DNA of 64,000 nt from the NCBI RefSeq assembly GCF_029784135.1, contig NC_073745.1, positions 108,045,716-108,109,715 on the forward strand, in the 5' to 3' direction. The notes under the pieces are model-generated. The model worked only from the letters and a program-made list of their open reading frames with translations, was not told the origin of the DNA and ran no database searches. This DNA comes from Toxorhynchites rutilus septentrionalis. Taxonomy: Eukaryota > Arthropoda > Insecta > Diptera > Culicidae. The position numbers and the translations under genes were made by a program. This document shows, piece after piece, positions 12,901 to 24,900 of the stretch (positions are counted from its first letter, which is position 1; each line of letters begins with the position of its first letter).

Positions 12901-15900
12901 ACAATTGATGATGAAGGTTCTTGCTCCGTTGACGTGCGTCATTGCCGACATTGCCCAGACTTGATGTCTAGTTGAATCTCAACGCTTCTATACTATACCT
13001 ATCCGTGATTTATTGCAAAATTCTTGCACGTAATCGTTAGTGAAGGATAGTACAACGGATTTGTGCTGTTTGACCTCAACATCAACCGTAATCCTACTGA
13101 GGGCTAGCAGTTTTAAGAATATGACTTATTGAGAGACAAACCGAGTAAACAGTTATGCATAATAGGAGTTCATTAACTATTAACTATAAATAAGATTATT
13201 GTTTGAATTGACAAACAATGAGCCGAGTTAGAAGAAAACAGATCACTTCCCTATCCGCCAAGTCAATCGCTTGAAATTAATTCGAGAAGGAAGGGCAAAT
13301 CCGAAGTAAACAATGGTCGAATGAACTGCAAGCAGGTGGAAAATTAAAATCCGTCACAGTCAAGGGCTTTGGCGGCATGCAAAACCCGTTTAGTGAATAA
13401 AGCAATTAAAAATCCTAACCTAACCCTATGAGCGCCATCTGACCACCACAGGGACACTTTCTTGCGTAATAGCTGTTACCGATTCGAGCGGAATATCCTT
13501 GAAGTGATTGCAACAAAACAAAAATGCAACACAAACAGCCGGAAATCCCTCGCGGTTTTGTTTATGATGCATGGCACCCTTCTCGCCCGGGGTTCGAACG
13601 ACCATCAAAAGTGTATTTCGGTCACCAGAATGAAGCTAGCCGAGCGATGAAACACAAATCACGTTCGATGATTCTCGATCGTCGTATCGATTTTCTGCGA
13701 GGAAATTGAAAGGTTGCAGCATTAAAAAAGAAAGATAAGTGCAAAGGGTAGCGCGCAAATCGAAAGTATGAAATACCCAAGCTGACAAGTTTTTTTGCTC
13801 CATCCCCACTTCTTCGCCACCTTATCACGGATAGGACACTTTTTGCCAATAAATAAGCCGGTGTTAACGAACGCAGGTTACGGCATCAATGATCGCCTTC
13901 GATTATTAGCCAAGTGAACGATATTCTCGGATGTAAAGTGAAGCATAACCAGAGTTGCTTGGCGCGTGCAAGTGTACCGCCAATACTTTGGTATTTCCTA
14001 TACGGAGGTAAAGATTGAACTCGAAAAAAAAATCGATTATGGGAATCTCGTTAGAGTGAAAATTTGCGTTTCGATTTTAAACTTATGGATGTATCGGGTA
14101 TAGCTTACGTGTTTTTACGTGCCTTACTTCACAACATAGTCCAATGCTAGATTTTTTTTACCGATAACGCCTTATAAATTTTCTTGGATCATGATTCTAG
14201 AAGTTACAAAAGCTGCAATTTTTAATCCGCAACTACAGAATGCTAGCAAAACGAGTTACTTTTTCGGAATCTTCAATACCTTTTTGTCCGATATACCGGG
14301 GCTCTGAAGTACTTGAAGTCCTGAAGTACTTCAGAGCCCCGGTATATCGTACCTTGAAGTACTCTCCAACGTCCATAGCGACGCAGTCGTGTTTCACCAG
14401 CAAATTCTTGGAACCGTTTCAGAACATCACACACCGTGGGTTTGGGTGGGTCAACAGGTTCAGCTAATTCAGGTGTGAATAGTCTGGTATTTTCAATGTA
14501 AGCATGCAAAATCGATCCGAAACGCGTTGGTTTCGATTACGCCATAAACATAAAACATAGACTTATCCTGACAACAGAGGCTCAAGTTTCAGTTAGGATT
14601 GTGGATAGCTGATGCTAACCTACTTCTATGGAAAATGTTTTATATTTTTCTTAGTTATCTGTAAAAATCAATAATATTTATGGCATTTCGCAATGCTTGT
14701 GTAGTTTTCTTCGAGGTACTTCGAGGAAATACGAGGATTTTAGAGGAACTTATATTTCATATTTAGTTTTTACACGTCACTGTTTTAAAATGGTATCGTA
14801 TCTTTAAATCGTTTATCAATGGGCTACTTGAGAAATCAATCATAAGAACTCTCCTATGATTGATCGAACTGGTGATATATTTTACAATACCTGACGCAAA
14901 ACTTTCACCGTATTTTGCACGACGGCGGAGTTAATCAATATGGTAGCTGAGATGATGTGAATATTTTCGAGCGTTTATGACGTGCTAGCAAAAATAATAC
15001 ACTATGTTGGTCTGTAGTCAGTGTCCATGTGAATATAGTTGTGCACTTTTGTTTAGATTCTACAGCACATCGTCTTTCTTATCGGTGTTCCGTCGCCGCG
15101 TTCAAACAAATACGACAGATTATACGCGCGATCAATTACGAAATATTTCATCGGTTCGTGTTCTCTAGGATGCTTGATCCTCAAGTCGCCCATTGATATC
15201 CTCCTCTTTCGCGATTTGCTAAATATCTTAAAAGATATAATACGAGAAAAATCCATGAACTTATCGTCGATCTGAATCCTTATAGCAGAGCTCATTAAAA
15301 CTAGAAACTACGGGCGAAGAATAATGAAATATATCGCCGATTCGATTTAGTAGAGCTTGAGCCTGGGTAGTTTGCACACTTCGTAGGTGCTCTTCGTGAT
15401 TGATCTGAACCAGCGAAATTGTACAAAGAACACACCGAATGACGCTTGGGAGTAGCAAATCATTCTCATTGTGTAAGTTTCGGTGAATTGAGCTTTAAAT
15501 AGTTAATAACCACACCGGCAACGTCCTTACTGTCACTGTCACCATTATTCATTTCGTTCTTTGAATAATAACCATGGATAACAGCTATTACCACCATCCT
15601 CCTTAGGGATACTATAGAGATCCGTCATTCGCAGGCGGAGTTATATCGCCGATTCGATTCATTAGAGAGGAGTTATTTCAATTCTCGTCTCAGGTAGCCC
15701 GTTGATTACCTCCGCCTTTGCTATTCGTAAAATACGATATGTATAGCACTACGCGCGAAAAGTCACATAATATATAGCTCGATTGTGTCACATTTACCCG
15801 AAACCCACTCACCCGAATGACATTTACCCGAAAGACATTCACCCGAATTCCACTCACCCGAATGTAACAAATACCCGAATGTAACAAATACCCGAAAGCG

Positions 15901-18900
15901 GCAAATACGTAAGTACCATTTTTTCTTATCTATTCTATTCACATTTTCATTAAAAAAAATTATGTTAAAGTTACCTGTTTAATTTTCGGAATATTTCATA
16001 ACCCATGCTTATTTCTGAATGATCTCTTGGTCTTAAAGAGCAATACGGAAAGGAAAAAAGACAGCATTTCAATTGTGCCTACACTAATTTCTAAAAATAA
16101 CACAGCGAAGTCTTCAACATCTTTTTCGAATTTCGTCATTACAATTTCTCAGTTTACTTCGTAACTTCCTAACAGCAGATTCGACAAAACTCATAAACTG
16201 ATTTGTCGGAATTTTTCCTTCTTCATTCGGGTAAACATCCCATTCGGGTAAATGTCGCATTCGGGTACATGTTCATTCGGGTATATGTTGCATTCGGGTG
16301 TTTGTTACATTCGGGTATGCGTTACATTCGGGTAAATATGTGCATCGGGTAAACGTGTTTCGGGTGAATGGGACACAACCATATAGCTCACCATAAGGGA
16401 ATTTTCTTGATTATACATTTACAATTCTCAGGTCACCTATTGATTACCTCCGCCGTCATGATTTGAAAAATACGATGAAAATTTCGTGCCAGGAATCGTC
16501 AAATATTGCGTCAGTTAGATTTATCGTAGATGAGTTCTTTTCAGGTAGTCCATTGATAAGTGATTAAAAAGTACGATATCATCAAAAACCAGTTCAGTCT
16601 GTTGTTCTATAAACTCCGTCGCCACCATTTGAAAATAACGATAGAAATAACGCGCGTGGAACCACGAAATATTTCGACGATTCGATTTATTATGTAGATG
16701 GTGTTCACTTGGATGTCTTCTTTGGTAGCCCATGAATAACCGTCGCCGTCGCGGTTTGAAAAATACAATGGGAACGAATATTACTTTGAATTTATTATGT
16801 CGACGACTCTGGTTGCAACATTATTCTCGCGCACCAACATCATCGAATAGGTTTCGTGTGCTGTAGTTGTTTCTTTTTGTCGGTTTTTGACGTAGGATGA
16901 CGTTTTTTGGGAACATATTGAGGTGTACAATAAAAACTTAAAATCGGTTGCGTTACGAAGGACTATCCAATTTTGAGCACTTTTTGCTCCGTCATTTCTT
17001 GATAGTTTTACGAGATTTTAGAGTTTTTACATTGTAATATAGAAAATTACAAATTTTCAGTAGTTAATTTTTTGATATTACTTTGAAATAAGAGCTTCTG
17101 ATTTCCCCTATATTTTGTTTTGTATATTACAGTTTTTCGAAAGGTTGCGGTCAATGACGAACAACTACTGCAATGACGAAGCCCTACTTTTACATACAAC
17201 TTCGAATCAATCACGCGTAAATCACTCTCTGGAAATGCAAATGTAATGTTTGTTCTACTGACACTGGGGAGAAAGGAAAATTTGACACTATATTGACATA
17301 ATGCAACGGACGAAAGTATAAAAACTAGAGGCGGATTATATCTGTTGTTATATCAGATAGACGTAGGACTATCGTTGGTTTAGTGATCATTAGTTTTAAG
17401 TTGCATCTGAATCAAATTTCGATGAATGAACGAATGGATATTCTGAAAGTTTGCTGAACGTTCTTCTTGTGTGTGAGTGGATGAGTATATGTATTGAATT
17501 ATTATTTACACAGGGAAATACATAAAATTCAACTCTTTTGAACTAGTTGGTGGTCCTGAAAACGATCGATGGGCTTGCGTAGCTTTGTAGAAGCAACGGA
17601 AAATAGTTGATACATTCTTGTAAGGACCGGTAGCAAAATAGAAACAGGATTGGTCAGGGAGAACACATCGCTTTAGCCGGCAGCGAGAACATGCTCCAAC
17701 CACTGCACAATCATAACTAAGGGGTTTTCCGAGCTGGCATTTGTTTATATAAAGATTTTTGTGATTTCAATAGTCTGATTTAAAGCAGCTCGGGTAATAT
17801 GATATTTCGGGTAGTAGGTAGCGAGCATACAACTCTAAGACATTTTATCTTCCGAATGAAGTGATTGTCATACCAATTCGTTTAGCCGGCCATGAGATAT
17901 AACCGCTCAAAATCTTGCACCTCTAACGTAATGATCTCGTCTTCGAATCTTTGAACTTACACCGCAGTGCATAAATGATAGATTTTCTAAGTGTTCTTTC
18001 TAAGGACTAGATGTGATAAAATTTGAAGTTTGAAGCATCCATAATGCTGAGAACAACGCTCGCGACGCATGCACAGTGCAGTACGCGCATAGAAATAATC
18101 AAGCATCTATCCAGCTTGAAAATATGAAATAGTTTTGTCATTTATCCAGTTTGTATACTGTTTGTATACGCACAAGTGCAAGTATGTTTACTAAATCAAT
18201 TATCGATTGTTTGTTCCATTGTGCATTTGTTAACACCGATGCATGAAAATCGGAGAATGCCGAGTTTCTCGTACTTACGTTGGAATATCTGCGGCATATT
18301 CCAGTTTCCAAGCAAAACCGGCAACCATAGATCCATCTCAGGGTCTTCAAAAATTTCTTCTAGTCAAATTTCGTTTTATAGAATAATATCGGAAGTAGTA
18401 AACACGTGAATTTTATAAACTAAAATCGTAGTCCTCGTCAACGGTCGTGACTAAGTTTTGGAGCCAGTTTGGAGTCCAACGATGAATTCTGAATTGGCGA
18501 ACCCTGTATAAATTGTTGTTTAAATATCTAGAATCAACTACTAAGGTTGTCTTTCTCTGAATCAGCAATTCAGGACGAATTACATCAAGAATCAAGAGCA
18601 CATCATGTAATGCTAGTGCCTTCTTAAGATTTTAAATCAACCGTTTTCCAAGTTAGTCGGAGGGATCTATCGATCAGAGTCGAACCACAGTCTCAATTGA
18701 TTTCAGATTAAGGTAATTATTAAATTGCCCCCTTTGAACGTTCTGCTCCTTGTACTGATCCAATCACTCAACCCAAGCGGCGGCAATTTACAAAAATGCA
18801 AAGAACAGCAGAACAAGGGTAAACAAAAATCGGGCACTTTGAAAAACGATAAGTTCGCCGTACCGAGAGTAAATCAGTCAGTAGCTCAGTAGTACACTTT

Positions 18901-21900
18901 ACAGGTGATTTAGATCAGAGTGCTACTGATACGTGATCTTCAAGTGCAACCACCGACGATCGTACCCTGCGCTGTTCCGATAATTCGTGACCGAAGCATG
19001 TCTGCAATTTAAAATTTAAAAAAAATAGAATTTGCAACAACTGTCGGCAGTCGGCAGCACAACGCCAGAAGAGATCGTTGAACCACGATTTTTCGCACTT
19101 GGACCTTGGACAATCATGGAGCCTACGGAACCGGTTGCCAGAGAGCTGCCAGAGACTGGCAATTCATCAGAACCACTCGAAAGCTCGGAACCAGAATCGA
19201 TAGAACTATTAGATCCCGCCGCGGCAGCAACAGCAGCCTCGGTGAGCGGTTTGAAGAGCATGTTGTGTTCAATGATTGCCGACTTGCGCCGGCAGAAAAT
19301 TGCGCAAATTTTTGGCTGATGATTGTCGCGCTCGGCATTACACGCTGCTGCTGCCGGGCTGATTTTCACATACTCATTTATTTTCGCATATTAAGATATA
19401 AACGTTCCCCAGAAGAAAACAAGTTTTCCCCCCGGTTTCGGAAAGGTGTGCTGTTAATGCGCAAGTCCACCCGAACCTAGGCTCGGACTCTGGTATAGAC
19501 GATTAAATTGGAAACATTGAAATTGAAAGCGCGGGGGTTCTTAGGCGATGGAATTAGTTCCGCTAATTCAAAGGTCACCTCCGGGGAAACGTTTAATTGG
19601 AAGGGGGTGGGAACTAAAGAAGTTAATAGAATTGTTCGTAGATGTTTATCGGATATCGAATTAAGTTTGTTCACATTGACTGAAATAAACTACTTCTAAT
19701 ATGTTGTTGAGATAACCCTTGAAACCAATTTTGCAACCATCATGTGAGGGATGTACCTGAAAAAGTATATTTTGTTATGTCAAATAAACATAAATAAGCT
19801 GCGAAGATACAGGTTTGATAGAAAGCATTTCTACCTATTTTCCTTTTTTGCATCTTTCCCATGATTCCAAATTCATCAACAACATTCAAGTTGCGATAAT
19901 AATATTAATTCATCATCTTAGAATTTCTTGTTAGAATTTCTGGTTATCGAGAAATGTCGCAACCAATAAAAAAGTACCAGATGTCTTGATAATGACTGCC
20001 AGGACAGAACATTTGCGAGTGGAAACTAAGTTAAGGACCTGGCATATCCTTCTAGAATCGCCACGCCTGAAGTATTTCACTGTTTACGCTTACTTATTGT
20101 ATAGTAGATGTTTCCTAAGCTTCTCAACATGAATGTATAGTTGATGAAATCATTTTTATACAGCAATTTCACGAAAAAAAAGATCTACTCTTTATTCAAA
20201 ACTAGAGTGGTCTGAAAAATCAACTATTTTGCCAATATGAATTTTTGAAAAATCGTAACTTTTGAACCGCTCAACCGATCTGTGGTTTCTTAAATACGAA
20301 TGGAAGTTATATTAATAGACTTTTCCGAAAAAAAAACATTATTTTGAGGATCTTTGGAGGAAAAGTTTGAAAACAAATGTTTTTATGATTCCTGAGGTGT
20401 CGAGACCAAAGAGACTTTTGTTTTTTACATAATCTGTCAAAAATTTAGCAAGGCATGTATTTCGATTGTTGATACATGTTCGTTTCTGAATTTTTGATAT
20501 GTTATGTAGAAAAATTTCATCTCCCGGAAAAAATATATAAAAAGCCAGGATTTCTTTGGTCTAGACATCTCAAAAATAACGAAAAAACACTTTTTCTTCA
20601 TTTATTCTGGAAGTAACAATGAAGGTTCATTTCGCAATTTTTCTTAGAGAAAAATGTGATGTGGAGATATCGAAAGTTTGAAAGTTACAGTTAAACCCTC
20701 TTAAAGCCAAAAAGAAGAAGAAGAAAGTTACAGTTTTTGAAAAAAATATTATATCTTTCGAAATAAGTTTAGCTCGGCTGTCGCTCGTTCGAAATGCATA
20801 TGCACTGCTCGTGTGTTCTACGGACATTGAGAAAAGGATAAGTATAGCAATATAGGCGCTGTTCTACCCATAAGCTACTCGTATACTTTTGTTGTGCCAA
20901 AAGTGCTTTTAGTCGTGCTTTTAGTCACCCTAGAGACTAATGAACCCTCCCAATTAAACGTCTCTATAATTCATCTCATCATCACTTGTTTATACAGTCT
21001 CGCTCTAGTTAGCGAGCAGGCAACAGTTTTCCTTGATTCGGATGCCAAACACAGCGGCCAAGTGGCTACGATGGCTAGAAATGTCTATTTAAAATGTCTA
21101 TATAATCGAATATGGATTATTCGTTGAGAAACTCCGCAAAAACCGATTCATTCAGATAATTCACTTTCAATATTCGAATAATCGAGAAAATATTTGTTTT
21201 TCGTAATAATAATGAACAGGCATTGGATAACAAAAAAAATATGATGTCATAATTTTCGAAGTAACATTAAATTTAATTTTGAAAACAAAAATCGAAGGAC
21301 AGAATAATAGTTTTTTCATTAAATCATTTTTCAGCAAGTTGACAAATTTATCAATTCATGATTTCTGCGAACGACTACAAAAGAACCGAATTTTGAATTA
21401 TAATTTCGGATATTCTATTTTTACAATCAATCGAACGATTATCCTACATTTCTGGCCGAGGTCCCATCTTATAATCGTCTTCTGCCCAGTCCTAGGTGTG
21501 CACGGAACGTGAAATAGCGGTATCATGATGGCCCTCCTGCCAGATAGTGGGGTTGAAAAGCAAACAACGTGCGATACCAAAGAAAATATTGAGAATCAGG
21601 ACATGTTGTAAAGACTTTAAACCAGACTAAATAAATAAATAAACGCAGTGGCCAAGAATCAAAACATGAGGGTCGATAGTGTGTTGTGAATAAAAGATGT
21701 CACACACTGTGATGCGATGATGTTCGAGGCCATCTGGTGGAGATTACTTGTGTATTTTGACGTAGGACTACGTCTTCCATTTCGGTACCGGGGTGTAAGT
21801 TCTCGATAACGAGAGTGACGCTTGGAGTGCAAGGTTTTCAACATTAATATCTCTTTGCCGGCTGAACGGAGAGGTATGATAATCACTTCATTCGAAAAAC

Positions 21901-24900
21901 AAAGTGTCCAAGAGTTATATTATTGTTAATTATTGACAAGAAAACTTGTTTCAATAGCTTAAAAATTGCTTTGCAAACAGGCAATTGAAATCACACAAAT
22001 CTGTAAACACTCAGTTTTTTTTGCGCGGTTTTTTTTACGTGGATTTTATAATTAACGCGGTAAAAAAGACCAGTGCAATATCACATCTCCCCCTCAGCTC
22101 ACATTTTCCACTTAAGTTGCCTCAGAGCATATTACGGTAATTAGTGTTTGAAACGGAACTTAGGGCTTATGAAAGAAATTAGTGCCGCACCTTATCACGA
22201 TTCTTAAGTGGATTTTAGGTGTAGGTAACAACAACGGGACGGGGTTTTTACGGGCAGCGATTCGTGAATGGATTTCCCTGTCTGCTTAGCTCTGGACGTT
22301 CCAACAGTGGCTGTAGAGTGTACAAATCACAAGAGAGTCTTCTAGCAACAGCAGATGACCTCATTCGTGAGGAAAACTGAACTATAGCTACCAGTAACCA
22401 ACGAAATTGCAGGAAAAAACTACGGGTTTTCGGAAGAGAGTAACACTCAACTTTTTACTTCCGTTCTACGTAGGGATAGTCCCATTTGATATCTATCATT
22501 AGGTGACATGGTTTTTTTACGCGGATTTTCCAATTAACGCGGTTTTTCCAATTAACGCGGTTTTTTTACGCAGTTTTTTCACTAGGTACGTATCCTCCGC
22601 GTAAAAAAAATCTGGGTGTATAAAGGAATGCCTGCTCGGAAATCCACTCAGTTATGATCGGCCAAAAACTTACAAGAGAGTTGGTTTTCATCTTTTAATT
22701 TGCTTTCATCCAGGCTAGAAAATTTAGAGTCTCTATAGTACAAAAAAGAAGAACATGATTGAGCTTGTTTTTGGACCACACAAGAAATCGCATAAAAAAA
22801 TTGTAAAAAACTTCACGAGTAGCTTTGAAACATGGTGTTCGCTACTTTAGTTTTCCTGCTATACGTTGGGACATGTCGTCCTTCCGGTTGCGCGTCGGAA
22901 CTTGATATGCTTTTGGCTGGATGTCGGAACTTGTGGTTATTAGAAAGCACAATATATTGCGTTTGATGGAATGACGGGAGTGATTTAGTACAAAATTTGG
23001 ATGCATAATTGTTCTATTCGTACTGCCAGCTGTGAACAAAGTACAATTTACGTATTGAGAAGAATCTTATCGCAATGGTTCATGAACGTGAAGGCCTTAA
23101 AACAAACAAAACAAAGCATGATACTGGTATTTGGCTGATTCGATAGCTATGTAGTGCGACGGAATCAAAAATCGAAAATAAAACAAAATTTCCGATAACT
23201 TCGTCAAATGTGTCGCTTTTCACACACCGCACAAAATCAGGTGTCTACAGATTATTGAGTTGAATTAAGGGAATTGAAAATAGTGATATCATTGCTTTAA
23301 TACAAGAACGACTCAGTACACGCTCCGAAAAGTAACTTTGTAGTCATTTTTTAAGGACCATCATTTACTTTTTAAAAATCTAACAAAGAGAAAAAGCATT
23401 TTTAATGGAACTAACACTGGTGAATAGTACGGCCACAATCAATATGTTTTAACAGAGTTTTGAAGGGAAACCCAACCGGATGAGAGAACAGACACGATAA
23501 GGGAATTTTCGACATGACAACGCCAGACTACATGTTCATGGATTTGTCAAGAGAACTGAGAGGGTCTACTGCACTTACCATTTTTCCTAGACATTGCTGC
23601 CCAGTTTATTATTTGTCCGGCGCTTTTGAATGGCCAAAATAGGTTTAATAACTATAAATTTCAAAAATAGGTTTAATAACCGGATAACTTCGGAACAGCC
23701 AGACTACTTCCAGCGTGGATTCCATGTATTTGTTAAGGTTGTAACTTTCGATGGAGCATTATTCGAATATAGTAGCACTGTCTTTTATGTTTCAAACGAA
23801 TGTCTTTTGGCATCTTTTTGGCGGTCTTTTTTGTTGAATCTAGGAGGTTTTTCCACCAATCGATTTAGAAGCTTCCTAATAATAATGTGTTGCAAAAATA
23901 TTTTTTTTAATTTGTGAAAATACCTTCTGACTTTCAAATTTCTATACATTTGTGGTTCGGACGCTCATATGTCGAGCTACGCTGCGAAACAGTATCCGTG
24001 CAACAGATATAATCGTTGGGTTTTCGAAATTTATGTGTCAATTTGAAATTCATGACAGCGATTAGTCAGAAGCATATGCTATCTAGTGTGCTTACCAAGC
24101 AACTGCACTGTACATGGAAGTAATAATAAAAACAATTCAATATCATATGCTGTCGCTGTTAATGGTGAACTGCGATTTTGGCGTATTTCCCAAAGATATT
24201 TAAAACCAACATGCAAAAACATGTAATCTTACGTCAACTATGAAGTCGTGTCTCAGACACTACCCTTCAGATTTTTATTAAAAAACGTAAAGTCATACTC
24301 GTGCACCTAAAATATTTTAAAAACAAAAAAAAGTATTTGTTTTGTAAAGTTTTGCAGAAGTTTTGACATTTTATGTGAGGAAAACACTCAGCTTCCCAAT
24401 CCACAGTAAAACCTGTTTTTGTGTGGTATTTTTTTTTGTGCGAATTTGTTTTTTGTGGGATTCTTTTTGTGCGGTTTTCTGTTCTTGTGCGAAAAAAGCA
24501 TATTTGCGTCTCAATCGTCCACTTCTGAAATCATTCCCCTCCTCCCATCAAATACTCTAAGTTTTTCTAAGTTTTTGCATGACATGATATCTAACAGCAT
24601 CACGTTTCGGCATGCAACTAAAAGCACAAAACAGCCACGCGCAACCGAAAAGGCAAACTGTCCCATCGAAAAGTAGGGAAACAAAAGAATATTGAACGGT
24701 GAACGGCATGGATTTGAGTTATTTTCTAGGGGGAAACTTTTTTTATGCGGTCCCTATCTACCGCACAAAAAAAGTTTTTTTTTCAAAATGTGTAACGAAC
24801 ACGGGTTTTTAAAGCTACTGTTGAAGTTTTGCACGATTTTTTTTATGCGGTCCCTATCGCCCGCACAAAAAAAAGTTTGCCTGTATGTATATAAAAATGG

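Noticed and set aside
12901..12955. Candidate Lis-1 first exon (minus strand ATG near 12950)
   Set aside because: The translation does not match the conserved [10 protein letters not shown]; the exact match is at 62318-62349.
15781..16380. CRISPR-like array because of regular ACCCGAATG repeats
   Set aside because: Repeats are too short, spacers are not unique, the two halves are inverted, and a target duplication marks it as a transposon in a eukaryote.
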